64,000 nucleotides of DNA from an uncultured Candidatus Cenarchaeum sp. (GCA_958295735.1 OY282369.1:976161-1040160), one strand, 5' to 3'; positions 14,802 to 22,990 are shown, counted from the first letter of the stretch. Made by a program: numbers and translations. Notes: generated by a model from the letters alone, not told the origin.

Positions 14802-16895
14802 CTACCGCGATATTATGTGGGGCGACTTGCACTCGGGGCACCTGCCGGCGAGCTGGGCGTCCTTGTACCCGCACGCGCCGCATATGGAGACGATCCTCAC
14901 CGGCTTGAACGAGTTCACCGCGGCGGCCGTCCTTTCTATGGCCTCGCGTATGCCGCCGATGTCCATCTCGCTCCCTATCTCGAGCCGGACCAGGAGGCCG
15001 CCGCCGAGCATCCTGGAGAGCCTGGCGCACTCCTCCATCTCGGGGCCCCCGGGGTCGTATTCCACGCCGGCATCCAGGGAGAACCCCCCAGAATAGGATC
15101 CGGACGGGGCCACCGCGCGCACGTCGGCCTTGCTGTACTTTTCCCCGTCCAGCAGGGCGAGGCGCTCCCGGCCGTCGCTGTCCGCCATGCAGACGCGTAT
15201 GTCGTCGCCGAACTCCTCCCCCTTCTTGGCCGCCACGTCCGCCGCCGTCTCCACCGTCTTGTACAGGACGGCGCGCCCCTCCTTGCCCTCGGCGCCCAGC
15301 ACGCCGTACACCGCCTCGCGCAGCCCCACCAAGTTCACGACCAGCGCTACCGAGCCGCGCTGCATGTACTGGGTGTTCTTGGCGAGTATCGGGTTGAGGC
15401 CGCGGCGGGTGAGGTCGGTTATCTCCCTCTTCCGCTTGGAGAGCGCCGCTAGCGTGGAGCCGAGGAGCAGCGCGAGCCTGGCGCGGAAGTACGTCGCGTC
15501 CTTGTTCGACTCGAGGGCCAGGCGCGCCATGTTCACCGACAGCGACTGCATGTATATGGACGGCCCCGATCCCCGCGCCGGCCTGTTCGCTATGCCGCCC
15601 ACGGACATGCGGCCCTTGATGAACGCGACGTGCCCCCCCAGCTGCACGGCCGCGGCCAGCCGCCCCGAGACGGCCGATATGCCGCCCTTTTCGCGGTCTA
15701 TCACCAGCCCGATGCGCGGCAGCGGGGTGGCGCGCACGTACTCCAAATACGCGGACACTATCGCGTCCACGGCCGCGGCGTCGGAGTCGATGCCGAGCTG
15801 CAACCGGAAGGAGACGAGCGGCGGCTCGCTGCCGTACCGGAGGGCCGTCGAGGCGGCCACGAGCATGTCCAGCATCTTGGCCGCCAGGTCCCCGCCCCCC
15901 GCGGAGCGCGACGCCACGAGGGCGGGCAGCCCGTCCAGCACGGCCTCCTGCGAGGCCTCGCGCGATATGAGCGAGACCAGCATGGACATCGCGGTGGAGA
16001 GGCAGTCGAGCGTCTTGGCCGGCCTTATCCGCGAGGCGTTGAGGAACTTGCCCCCGAGGTCCAGCCCGTCGTCCGCGAGCTCCTTCGCGTTGAGGAATAT
16101 GGTGTCCGGTATGAGCGACCAGAGGCCGGGGTTCGTGATGTGGACGTCGCCCCCGAGGTGGGAGTCGGCCACGTCCTTGGGCAGCGTGTTGGTGAGGAGG
16201 CGCTCGGCGAACACGGACTGGCCCGCCCTGAAGAACAGCCCCTCGGTGCCGTTGTCTATGCCGTCCACGTTGGAGAGCATCTCCTGCAGGTCGTGCGCGG
16301 GGAGCCCGAGCCTCACCAGCTTGTTGCGGTAGACCTCCTGGTTGTGCTCCAGCAGCACCGAGTTCACGAGCTCCCGTATGAGGGATCCCGTGAGGTAGGA
16401 CGGCTGGCACTTGTATATGCGGTTCTCCACCTCCTCGGTTATCTTGTCGGCCAGCTCGGGCGGGAGGCTGCCCTCCCTCACGAGCGACTGGCCTATCTTG
16501 TACGAGTGGAACTCCTCTATGGACGCGTGGGACGTCCTGACGTACATCTTGCCGCCCTCTATTACGGAGCGCTCCTCGATCTGCCGCGCCAGGTTCAGCA
16601 CGAGCTTGCCCAGGTTGGTTATTGTGTACCTTTTTTCGGCCCTGTTTAGCGCCACGAGCGACTGCCGCAGTATCTTCCGGAGGTGGTACGCGAACTTGCC
16701 GCTGTCCTTCTTGGACCGGAACCCGGCGAGCCCCTTCAGCTCCGAGTACGTCAGCGAGCCCTGGGAGTTGAGCATCCGCAGTATGGCTATGCGGTTGGGG
16801 CTGGCCATCACGGAGAATATCATGCGGACGCGCTTGGAGGTGGACAGGACTATGCCGTGGCTCCTTGACTCCACCATCTCCTCGCTTAGATCCAC
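14802..16895 (-). CDS. HTH / ATP-cone / anaerobic-RNR-like fusion regulator
   Basis: A 697-residue fusion. Residues 20-110 form an ArsR-like winged helix (ASPNRIAILRMLNSQGSLTYSELKGL, then FAYHLRKILRQSLVALNRAEKRYTIT). Residues 115-210 are an ATP-cone (IEGGKMYVRTSHASIEEFHSYKI, PPELADKITEEVENRIY). The rest resembles the NrdD anaerobic ribonucleotide reductase barrel and ends in a Cys4 zinc ribbon (CGACGY and CPEC). NrdD's C-terminal glycyl-radical motif (RVCGY type) is absent, so catalysis is unlikely; a nucleotide-sensing transcription factor is the better reading. Start GTG 16895 has TATA-like cttatttagc 27 bases upstream. Its target may be nrdJ, the next gene on the same strand. Confidence 0.8.
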   Translation of the reverse strand: MDLSEEMVESRSHGIVLSTSKRVRMIFSVMASPNRIAILRMLNSQGSLTYSELKGLAGFRSKKDSGKFAYHLRKILRQSLVALNRAEKRYTITNLGKLVLNLARQIEERSVIEGGKMYVRTSHASIEEFHSYKIGQSLVREGSLPPELADKITEEVENRIYKCQPSYLTGSLIRELVNSVLLEHNQEVYRNKLVRLGLPAHDLQEMLSNVDGIDNGTEGLFFRAGQSVFAERLLTNTLPKDVADSHLGGDVHITNPGLWSLIPDTIFLNAKELADDGLDLGGKFLNASRIRPAKTLDCLSTAMSMLVSLISREASQEAVLDGLPALVASRSAGGGDLAAKMLDMLVAASTALRYGSEPPLVSFRLQLGIDSDAAAVDAIVSAYLEYVRATPLPRIGLVIDREKGGISAVSGRLAAAVQLGGHVAFIKGRMSVGGIANRPARGSGPSIYMQSLSVNMARLALESNKDATYFRARLALLLGSTLAALSKRKREITDLTRRGLNPILAKNTQYMQRGSVALVVNLVGLREAVYGVLGAEGKEGRAVLYKTVETAADVAAKKGEEFGDDIRVCMADSDGRERLALLDGEKYSKADVRAVAPSGSYSGGFSLDAGVEYDPGGPEMEECARLSRMLGGGLLVRLEIGSEMDIGGIREAIERTAAAVNSFKPVRIVSICGACGYKDAQLAGRCPECKSPHIISR

Positions 16896-16915
16896 GGGTG
16901 TGGGGAAAAGCCCAC

Positions 16916-16925
16916 GCTAAATAAG
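16916..16925 (-). promoter_or_regulatory. TATA box of the HTH/ATP-cone regulator
   Basis: cttatttagc on the minus strand, about 26 bases before GTG 16895, in an AT-rich stretch just after the zinc-ribbon gene. Confidence 0.6.
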
Positions 16926-16951
16926 ATTTGTGAGTGTATGGCGCAACGCGG

Positions 16952-17113
16952 TCAGCCTTTTTCCACGTCCAGCGTGAACTCGGCGCTCGACAGCGCGAAG
17001 CCGCACGACGGGCACTTGCCGTCGTACTGCCTCATCACGTCCTTGAGCGGCTTGAGCATCTTCATCACGGCGATCGTCTTGCCGCACTTGCCGCAGGCCA
17101 CAGCCACAGACAC
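16952..17113 (-). CDS. Small zinc-ribbon protein, 53 aa
   Basis: From GTG 17113 the minus strand encodes 53 residues with two CxxC knuckles: ACGKCGKT near residue 8 and GKCPSCGFALSSAEFTLD near residue 35. The spacing and hydrophobic pattern fit a rubredoxin-like or transcription-factor-like zinc ribbon. It lies 15 bases after the DUF35 gene in the same direction and would be the last gene of the thiolase-DUF35 unit. No partner or substrate can be inferred; small ribbons like this are common in Nitrososphaerota. Confidence 0.7.
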   Translation of the reverse strand: MSVAVACGKCGKTIAVMKMLKPLKDVMRQYDGKCPSCGFALSSAEFTLDVEKG

Positions 17114-17128
17114 GCCGCGCCCCCCGCC

Positions 17129-17521
17129 TCACGGCCCGGCGCCGGGCGCGCCGCCCGGAATCCGCTCCAGGACGATCCCGCGCCCGTCGAACCCCGCGAC
17201 CCTGGCCCTGGAGCCCACCGGAAGATCGGACGGGGCCGACACCCCGGCCATGAACCCCGAGATCCTGAGATCGCACCCGTCCAGCCCGAGCACCACCCAC
17301 GCGTACGGGGCGTGCTCCTCGAACCCGGCGGGCGGCACCGTGATTATCGTGTACGTCTCCACCCTGCCGCTGCCCCGCAGGGCGGCCCCCTCGAAGCCGC
17401 CCGAGCCGCACCCCTGGCAAAAGTACGCGGTGGCCAGGTGCAGGCGGCCGCACCGCGAGCACCGGCGCGCCAGCACCAAGCCTTCCCTGGCTTTTTCCGC
17501 GAACTCCTGCTTGGGCCCCAT
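17129..17521 (-). CDS. DUF35 zinc-ribbon/OB-fold acyl-CoA-binding protein
   Basis: A 130-residue DUF35 protein. The rubredoxin-like ribbon is formed by CSRCGR and CQGCGS (residues 21-40), followed by the OB fold (GSGRVETYTIITVPPAGFEEHAPYAWVVLGLDG). In archaea DUF35 proteins bridge acetoacetyl-CoA thiolase and HMG-CoA synthase, binding the CoA pantetheine arm so the intermediate passes between them. Here ATG 17521 follows the thiolase stop by one base, the classical arrangement. This supports a role in mevalonate synthesis or another thiolase-dependent condensation. Confidence 0.9.
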   Translation of the reverse strand: MGPKQEFAEKAREGLVLARRCSRCGRLHLATAYFCQGCGSGGFEGAALRGSGRVETYTIITVPPAGFEEHAPYAWVVLGLDGCDLRISGFMAGVSAPSDLPVGSRARVAGFDGRGIVLERIPGGAPGAGP

Positions 17522-17522
17522 G

Positions 17523-18677
17523 TCAGACGCTCTGGAATATGTGGACCGCGCAACTGGCGCCGGTCGCGCCGAAGTTCTGCGTTAGCCCTATGCGCGCGTC
17601 CGGGACGGCCCTCGGGCCCGCCCCCCCGGTGAGCTGGTCGTACACTTCCGCCACCTGGCCCACGCCGGTGGCGCCTATGGGGTGGCCCTTGGACTTGAGG
17701 CCCCCGGACGGGTTTATCGGCATCTCCCCGCCGCGCGCCGTCCGCCCCCCCTTGGCGGCCTCCGCCCCCTTGCCCTTCTCGAAGAACCCGAGATCCTCGC
17801 TGTCGACGACCTCGGCTATGGTGAAGCAGTCGTGCACCTCCGCAAAGTCGACGTCCTTCGGCCCCACGCCCGCCATCTTGTACGCCTCGCCCGCGGCGAT
17901 CCTCGTGCTGGGGATGGTGGTCAGGTGTTCGCGGCCCTGCAGGGCTGCCGGCGAGCCGCCCCGGCCCGACCCGATCACCCTGACGTAGTCGCCGCCGCGC
18001 TCGCGCGCGACCTTTTCGCTGCACAGTATCACGGAGCTGGCGCCGTCGGAGAACGGGCAGCAGTCGTACAGCTTTAGCGGGCTGGCCACCACGGCCGAGC
18101 CCATCACGTCGTCCACGGTGATGCGCTTCTGCAGGTGCGCCTTCGGGTTGAGCGCGCCGTTCTCGTGGTTCTTCACCGCCACGTGCGCGAGATCCTCCTC
18201 GGTGGCCCCGAACTCCCCCAGGTAGGCCCGCGCCATCGAGGCGAACAGCCCGGGAAACGACGCGCCGGCCTGCCCCTCGTAGAAAAAGTCCGAGCAGTAC
18301 GAAAAGTACGTGGTGGTCCACTCCGTCCCCGTGTGCGTCACCTTTTCGGTCCCGGTGACCAGCACCACGTCGTAGAACCCGGCGGCCACGTTCGCGAACG
18401 CCTCCCTGAACGAGACCGAGCCGCTGCCGCACGCGGACTCTATCGACAGGGACGGCCGCTCCGGTATGCCGAGCGCGCTCATCACCACCGGCCCGAGATG
18501 CACCTGCTTGTCGGCTATCCCGAACACGTTGGATATGTATCCCGCCTTGATCTCCTTCGGATCGATCCCCGCGCTCCCTATCGCCTCCGCGGATGCCTGC
18601 GCGGTTATGTCCGCTATGCTGTCGTCGAGCTTGCCGTACCTCGTGCTGCCGGCACCGAGCACGCATACCGGCTCCAT
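17523..18677 (-). CDS. Thiolase (acetyl-CoA C-acetyltransferase / SCP2-thiolase type)
   Basis: A 384-residue thiolase. Nucleophilic Cys83 lies in IESACGSGSVSFREA; HDCFTIAEV, the KSKGHPIGATG block and the late ATGASCAVHI complete the active site. The archaeal SCP2-like thiolases make or cleave acetoacetyl-CoA, feeding the mevalonate pathway and, in ammonia-oxidising archaea, possibly the final step of the 3-hydroxypropionate/4-hydroxybutyrate cycle. ATG 18677 is chosen over a long upstream extension through the Ala-rich repeats because TATA-like gatttttata lies 27 bases upstream. DUF35 is immediately downstream. Confidence 0.92.
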   Translation of the reverse strand: MEPVCVLGAGSTRYGKLDDSIADITAQASAEAIGSAGIDPKEIKAGYISNVFGIADKQVHLGPVVMSALGIPERPSLSIESACGSGSVSFREAFANVAAGFYDVVLVTGTEKVTHTGTEWTTTYFSYCSDFFYEGQAGASFPGLFASMARAYLGEFGATEEDLAHVAVKNHENGALNPKAHLQKRITVDDVMGSAVVASPLKLYDCCPFSDGASSVILCSEKVARERGGDYVRVIGSGRGGSPAALQGREHLTTIPSTRIAAGEAYKMAGVGPKDVDFAEVHDCFTIAEVVDSEDLGFFEKGKGAEAAKGGRTARGGEMPINPSGGLKSKGHPIGATGVGQVAEVYDQLTGGAGPRAVPDARIGLTQNFGATGASCAVHIFQSV

Positions 18678-18697
18678 GCGGCCGCCCTGCCCGTTCC

Positions 18698-18716
18698 ATA
18701 TAAAAATCGTTTTAAG
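18698..18716. promoter_or_regulatory. Divergent promoter between thiolase and the H1-tail zinc-finger gene
   Basis: An AT-rich block in a GC-rich gap gives TATA-like gatttttata on the minus strand (27 bases from ATG 18677) and cgttttaagc on the plus strand (27 bases from ATG 18739). The two boxes overlap, so initiation in one direction may hinder the other. Confidence 0.6.
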
Positions 18717-18738
18717 CCCAGCGCGCGCGGTCGGCGCG

Positions 18739-19692
18739 ATGAGCCGGGATCGGCCGGCGGTTGCCGCGGCCGCGGCGGCGGAGCGGCGGCCGGCGCGGCC
18801 AAAGGCGGCGGGGGGCGGGGGGCGGCGGGGGGCGAAGGCGGCCCGGCCAAAGGCGGCGGCGAAGGCGGCCCGGCCAAAGGCGGCGGCGAAGGCGGCCCGG
18901 CCAAAGGCGGCGGCGAAGGCGGCCCGGCCAAAGGCGGCGGCGAAGGCGGCCCGGCCAAAGGCGGCGGCGAAGGCGGCCCGGCCAAAGGCGGCGGCGAAGG
19001 CGGCCCGGCCAAAGGCGGCGGCGAAGGCGGCCCGGCCAAAGGCGGCGGCGAAGGCGGCCCGGCCAAAGGCGGCGGCGAAGGCGGCCCGGCCAAAGGCGGC
19101 GGCGAAGGCGGCCCGGCCAAAGGCGGCGGCGAAGGCGGCCCGGCCAAAGGCGGCGGCGAAGGCGGCCCGGCCAAAGGCGGCGGCGAAGGCGGCCCGGCCA
19201 AAGGCGGCGGAGCGCGGGGGGCGGCGCAGGGCGAAGGCGAGGAGGCCCGCGCAGAGGAGCCTCGCGGCATCCACGGCGGGGGCGGCCGACGCGTTCAGGA
19301 GGGAGATCAGGCAGTACTACGACGCGAACGGGTTCCTGTCGTGGTCGGCGGCCAAGAAAAAGTACGTCATACTGGGCACGAACGAGCCGAAGAACGGCCT
19401 GGCCCCCTGCCCCGAGTGCGGCCTGGGGCAGCTCATGGTGGTGAGGTCGAAGAAGACGGGAAAGCGGTTCATGGGATGCTCGAACTACTACAGCGGGTGC
19501 GAGGCGTCGGCCCCCCTGCTGCAGAGGGCCAGGCTGCGCGCGCTGAAGAGCGCGTGCGCCGAGTGCCGGTGGCCGATGGTGATATTCAGGTACACCAGGA
19601 ACCAGAGCTGGACGAGGCAGTGCTCCAACCACCGGTGCCCCACCAGGGTCAGCCCGCAAACCCCGCGTACAGGTCGGTCCTCCGGCTCCTGA
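18739..19692 (+). CDS. Histone H1-like Ala/Lys/Pro repeat tail fused to topoisomerase-type zinc fingers
   Basis: A 317-residue protein with a highly basic low-complexity N-terminal half and a cysteine-rich C-terminus. Residues about 33-160 are 14 perfect nonapeptides AARPKAAAK, the composition of histone H1 C-terminal tails and bacterial Hlp/HctB nucleoid proteins. After a linker come SWSAAKKKYVILGTNEP and a topoisomerase IA C4 finger, CPECGLGQLMVVRSKKTGKRFMGC then C (residues 224-255), and a second Cys cluster CAEC...CSNHRC. This suggests a DNA- or RNA-binding chromatin protein. The ATG 18739 start has a TATA box 27 bases upstream. The gene end overlaps the convergent nitrilase gene by 44 bases. 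I know of no described protein with this combination. Confidence 0.75.
   Translation: MSRDRPAVAAAAAAERRPARPKAAGGGGRRGAKAARPKAAAKAARPKAAAKAARPKAAAKAARPKAAAKAARPKAAAKAARPKAAAKAARPKAAAKAARPKAAAKAARPKAAAKAARPKAAAKAARPKAAAKAARPKAAAKAARPKAAAKAARPKAAERGGRRRAKARRPAQRSLAASTAGAADAFRREIRQYYDANGFLSWSAAKKKYVILGTNEPKNGLAPCPECGLGQLMVVRSKKTGKRFMGCSNYYSGCEASAPLLQRARLRALKSACAECRWPMVIFRYTRNQSWTRQCSNHRCPTRVSPQTPRTGRSSGS
18835..19207 (+). repeat. 27-bp tandem coding repeat, 14 copies
   Basis: The unit gcccggccaaaggcggcggcgaaggcg recurs every 27 bases from 18841 to 19192 with no visible substitutions. The period is three times nine, so it encodes AARPKAAAK in frame on the plus strand. Near-identity at synonymous positions means recent expansion or ongoing homogenisation. 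Confidence 0.95.
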
Positions 19693-20464
19693 GCAGCGGC
19701 AGGCCGCGGCGCGTCCTGCGCAGCGCCCCCAGGTCAATGTCGGCGTAGCCCATTCCGGCGCGCTTTCCCATGTCCAGCAGGACGGCGCCGTACGGGTCCA
19801 CCACCAGGCTGCGCCCGCAGTACACGGGGCCGATCTGGTCGGGGGACACCACGTAGCAGCCGTTCTCCATGGCGCGCGCCTTGTTCATCGTGAGCCAGTG
19901 CTCCTCCTTCGACGGCCCGCGGAACCACGCCGACGGGGAGACTATCACCTCAGAGCCGGCCGCGGCCAGGGCGCGGGACGTCTCGGGGAACCGGAGGTCG
20001 TAGCAGATCATCATCCCCACGCGCCCCACCCCGGACGCCGCGGGCCTGGGCATCTCGTTCCCCGGCTCCATCTTGGCCGACTCGCGGAACCCGAGCGCGT
20101 CGTACAGGTGGATCTTGCGGTACGCGGAGACGAGCCTGCCCGACTTGGACACGTGGAACGAGGTGTCGTACACGCGGTTGCGCCGCGGGCTCCTTTCGTA
20201 CATGGTGCACACCACCCCCACGGAGTGCTCCCTGGCCGACTCGGCGACGGAGCGGACGAACGGGCCGTCGATCGGCTCGGCCAGCCGCGCGAGCTGCGCC
20301 GGCGACTGGGAGGACGGCGTGTGGAACATCATGAACTCGGGGAACGCCACGAGCGAGGCGCCGCGGCGCGCCGCCTCGGACACGCGCCTTTTCACGGCAT
20401 CCAGGTTGTCGGCCTTGCTGGCGGACGCCTCCAGCTGCGCGACGGCCACCTTCCGGCTGGGCAC
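19649..20464 (-). CDS. Carbon-nitrogen hydrolase (nitrilase superfamily)
   Basis: A 271-residue nitrilase-fold amidohydrolase with the complete catalytic triad: Glu43 in AFPEFMMF, Lys117 in AYRKIHLYD, and Cys154 in MMICYDLRFPE. The fourth-strand motif ENGCYVVSPDQIG and the late RSLVVDPYGAVL are typical of the Nit/omega-amidase branch. Substrates in this branch include alpha-ketoglutaramate and damaged amides such as deaminated glutathione; sequence alone does not choose. Start GTG 20464 has a TATA-like cttttta stretch about 23 bases upstream. The 3' end overlaps the convergent zinc-finger gene. Confidence 0.88.
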   Translation of the reverse strand: MPSRKVAVAQLEASASKADNLDAVKRRVSEAARRGASLVAFPEFMMFHTPSSQSPAQLARLAEPIDGPFVRSVAESAREHSVGVVCTMYERSPRRNRVYDTSFHVSKSGRLVSAYRKIHLYDALGFRESAKMEPGNEMPRPAASGVGRVGMMICYDLRFPETSRALAAAGSEVIVSPSAWFRGPSKEEHWLTMNKARAMENGCYVVSPDQIGPVYCGRSLVVDPYGAVLLDMGKRAGMGYADIDLGALRRTRRGLPLLRSRRTDLYAGFAG

Positions 20465-20499
20465 GCGCCGCCCGCGCGCGCGGCGGATAAAAAGATAGG

Positions 20500-20685
20500 C
20501 TACGGGCGCCGGCCCGCGTCGGCGCCCATGAACCAGTTCTCCTTCGGGTTCTCCTCGAACACCACTATGACGTGCTCGGGCTTGGCCTTCAGTATGTCCA
20601 CGGCGGACCGCGTTACGGCCCTGGCGAACCCTTCCTTCTGCTCCCGCGTCCTTCCCGGATACAGGGAGACCGTTACCAGCGGCAT
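20500..20685 (-). CDS. 4-oxalocrotonate tautomerase family protein
   Basis: A 61-residue protein starting MPLVTVSLYPGRTREQKEGFARAV, with the catalytic N-terminal Pro exposed after Met removal, and VIVVFEENPKENWFMG at the C-terminus as in 4-OT. The family uses Pro1 as general base in enol-keto tautomerisation and usually forms hexamers. The physiological substrate in archaea is unknown. ATG 20685 has an AT-rich element (ccaataaatc, minus strand, near 20709-20718) about 28 bases upstream. It lies between nitrilase and rhomboid genes, each with a separate promoter. Confidence 0.88.
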   Translation of the reverse strand: MPLVTVSLYPGRTREQKEGFARAVTRSAVDILKAKPEHVIVVFEENPKENWFMGADAGRRP

Positions 20686-20777
20686 GTTGCGGGGCGGCCG
20701 CGCCCGGATTTATTGGTATGGGGCGCGCTGGTGCGTTTCATAATGCCGGTTTTGGGCGCGGAAAACGCGGGCGCGGT

Positions 20778-20878
20778 TGCGGGATGCGGCGCGCGGCCGG
20801 GGGGCGCCCCCGCTCCTTCAAATATTTCAAATTCGCGATCAGGCTGCGGGATGCGGCGCGCGGCCGGGGGGCGCCCCG
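20778..20878. repeat. 33-bp direct repeat pair
   Basis: gcgggatgcggcgcgcggcc followed by ggggggcgcccc occurs at about 20778-20810 and again at 20846-20878, the second copy ending at the rhomboid stop codon. The 35 bases between are AT-rich (caaatatttcaaattcgcg). The arrangement suggests duplication of the sequence flanking the rhomboid 3' end. Confidence 0.7.
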
Positions 20879-21649
20879 CTACCGCCAGTCGTCCCCGCGC
20901 CACCCGTACCGGGTGCCGTAGGTGGGCTTTGAGGCCCCGTACATCTTCTTGTAGAGGTATCCGGTCCCGTACCCTATGGCGAACCCGCCCAGGTGCGCCA
21001 TGAACGCCGTGCCGCCGCCGGCCACGCCGAAGCCCCCTATGAAGAACGGCAGGATGTTCTGCATCACGAGCCAGAACAGCAGGAACCACCTGGCCTCTAT
21101 GTGCATCATGCGCCAGAAGAACCCGAACATGACGAACGTCGTGACGCGCGAGCGGGGGAACAGCGCCATGTACGCCCCCAGTATACCCGATATGGATCCG
21201 GAGGCGCCGACCGCCGGGATCACGCTGCCCGCGTCGATCGCTATGTGCGCCAGGCCCGCCCCCACGCCCCACGCCAGGTAAATGCCGAGGAACTTGGCCC
21301 TGCCGAACCTGTGCTCGATGTTGTCGCCGAATATCCACAGGAACAGCATGTTGCCCCCCAGGTGCATGAGCCCGCCGTGCATGAACGTCGAGGTGAGCAG
21401 CGTCAGGTGCGGGTTGGCGGGGCACGGCATCCGCCCCCCGTACGCCTCTATGATCTCGCCGCCCGTGACGCAGTGGGGGACGGCCCCCCACTCGAAGAAC
21501 ATCACCGCCGCGGCCGCGTTGCTGAACTCCCAGAACTGCCCCGTGGTGACCACCTCGAACAGGAACACGGCGACGTTGACTATGATGAGCCCGATGGTCA
21601 CCTTTGGCTTGTACCCGGCGTGCGGGTTCTCGTCCCGGAGCGGAAACAT
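20879..21649 (-). CDS. Rhomboid-family intramembrane serine protease
   Basis: A 256-residue polytopic membrane protein with about six hydrophobic segments. The catalytic pair is Ser150 in VGASGSISGILGAY and His219 in FMAHLGGF; HGGLMHLGGNMLFLWIFG is the conserved L1/TM2 histidine-rich motif and the ARWF region precedes TM4. It cleaves transmembrane substrates inside the bilayer. Cys60 and Cys76 in the first external loop could form a disulfide. The start at 21649 is about 34 bases after an AT-rich tattattc element. Secreted-protein genes lie upstream, but a functional link is not shown. Confidence 0.92.
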   Translation of the reverse strand: MFPLRDENPHAGYKPKVTIGLIIVNVAVFLFEVVTTGQFWEFSNAAAAVMFFEWGAVPHCVTGGEIIEAYGGRMPCPANPHLTLLTSTFMHGGLMHLGGNMLFLWIFGDNIEHRFGRAKFLGIYLAWGVGAGLAHIAIDAGSVIPAVGASGSISGILGAYMALFPRSRVTTFVMFGFFWRMMHIEARWFLLFWLVMQNILPFFIGGFGVAGGGTAFMAHLGGFAIGYGTGYLYKKMYGASKPTYGTRYGWRGDDWR

Positions 21650-21712
21650 TGGCCGAACGGCCCCGCGGGCGGCCCGTTGAATAATAACATATCCACAATG
21701 GGGGGGGCCCGG

Positions 21713-22990
21713 TCACCCCGCCGGGGCGGCGATCCTCATGGCGCCCGACGACAGCAGGTACTGCGCGGCAGCGAGGAACTCCGCGTCGCTCAGCAGCCCC
21801 TGCGACCACCACCCGGCGGGGATCCGCGCCCAGCCCGGCACGGCATCCCCGCCCCCCGCGTCCCGCGGCGCGTCGAGGGCGCCCTCGGCCGCCAAGAACC
21901 TCACCGCGGCGAGGAACTCCTCGTCGCCCGCGAGCCCCCGCGACCACTCCCCCGCCGCGTCCCGCACCCAGCCGGGCACGGCGCCGCCAAGCGGCGCGGG
22001 CGCGCCGGGATCGAAGCCGGCCAGCTCCAGCGTCCCGGAATACTGGTCCTCCACCGCGAACGCCACGTGCCAGTTGCCCGCCTCGTCCACGCTCTGCAGC
22101 GAGTCCACCCTTTCGCCCCCGAGCAGCACCTCGAACCGCTCCGCGTCGGAGTATTTCGGGAACTCCAGGTTGAGCGAGGTCTGCATGGGCCACCCCGGGT
22201 TGACGTGCAGCAGCAGCGACCGCCCGTCCTCCGAGAAGCGCGGGTACGAGACCAGCAGCCCCGAGTCGTACCGTATGGGGAACGGGCCGCCGTCACGCCT
22301 CGCGTTGAGCGTTATTACGGAATCGTCGGTTATGGCGAAGCAGCTGTAGTACCACACGCGCGGCCCCACGGAAGGGTCGGGGTACACGGCGAAGGCGGCC
22401 GACTCGCCCGGGCCCACGGCGGGAAGCGGCCCCGGGGATGCGGCCACGTCGAGCACCTCGTGGCCGCGGCCGTGGGCCACCGCGAGGATGCGGATGCCCT
22501 CGGCCGCGACCTCCCCGTCGTTCACTACCGTGCCGGTGGCGTGGCCGTCGGGGTGGACGCGCATCGACTTGTCGTACACGACCCGGACCGGCGGGGCGGC
22601 CCCGGAAGCGGGGGCGTGGCCGGCCACCGAGACCTCCACCGTCCCCGGCCGGGGGCCTTCGAGGCGCGGCGGCAGCGGCAGGGCGAACTTGAACGGCAGC
22701 TCGCCGCCCGGCGGGACTGCGCGGTGCTCGAACGCCCACCGCAGGTCCCCCCCGCCGGGTGCCGCGCCGCGCGCGGCCACCTCGACGGTCGCTACCGCGG
22801 GGAGCTCCTCCGTGTTGCGGACGGCCCCGGCCGCCCACACCGTCCCGTCCGCGCCGCGGAACGCCGCGTAGTCCTTCACCCAGACCTCGGCGCCGGCCTC
22901 GCCCGCGTGCAGGAAAAGCGCCGATGCGAGCAGGGCGCAGGCGGCGCGCGCCGCCGCCCGGCCGTGGCCGCCCGCTATGCCGCCCCGCAC
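21713..22990 (-). CDS. Secreted protein with two C-terminal W/EF repeats
   Basis: A 425-residue exported protein with a signal peptide (hydrophobic residues 14-33, cleavage after GAEA-like sequence). The middle shows Ig-like beta-strand patterns with VRNTEELPAVATVEV and GTVVNDGEVAAEGIRI, resembling additional-strand/FxLYD extracellular modules. The C-terminus holds two 35-residue repeats beginning VPGWVRDAAGEWSRGLAGDEEF and VPGWARIPAGWWSQGLLSDAEF, a motif widespread in secreted Nitrososphaerota proteins. It starts at GTG 22990 with a TATA-like cgttattaac 25 bases upstream. The upstream gene encodes another protein with the same repeats, so both may bind the same surface partner. Confidence 0.75.
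   Translation of the reverse strand: MRGGIAGGHGRAAARAACALLASALFLHAGEAGAEVWVKDYAAFRGADGTVWAAGAVRNTEELPAVATVEVAARGAAPGGGDLRWAFEHRAVPPGGELPFKFALPLPPRLEGPRPGTVEVSVAGHAPASGAAPPVRVVYDKSMRVHPDGHATGTVVNDGEVAAEGIRILAVAHGRGHEVLDVAASPGPLPAVGPGESAAFAVYPDPSVGPRVWYYSCFAITDDSVITLNARRDGGPFPIRYDSGLLVSYPRFSEDGRSLLLHVNPGWPMQTSLNLEFPKYSDAERFEVLLGGERVDSLQSVDEAGNWHVAFAVEDQYSGTLELAGFDPGAPAPLGGAVPGWVRDAAGEWSRGLAGDEEFLAAVRFLAAEGALDAPRDAGGGDAVPGWARIPAGWWSQGLLSDAEFLAAAQYLLSSGAMRIAAPAG

Noticed and set aside
14802-16895. Functional anaerobic ribonucleotide reductase NrdD
   Set aside because: The C-terminal glycyl-radical motif is missing and the N-terminus is a winged helix.
18677-19274. N-terminal extension of the thiolase through the Ala-rich repeat (583 aa)
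   Set aside because: The thiolase TATA box lies at 18698-18710 and the conserved N-terminus begins at ATG 18677; the extension is antisense to the zinc-finger gene.
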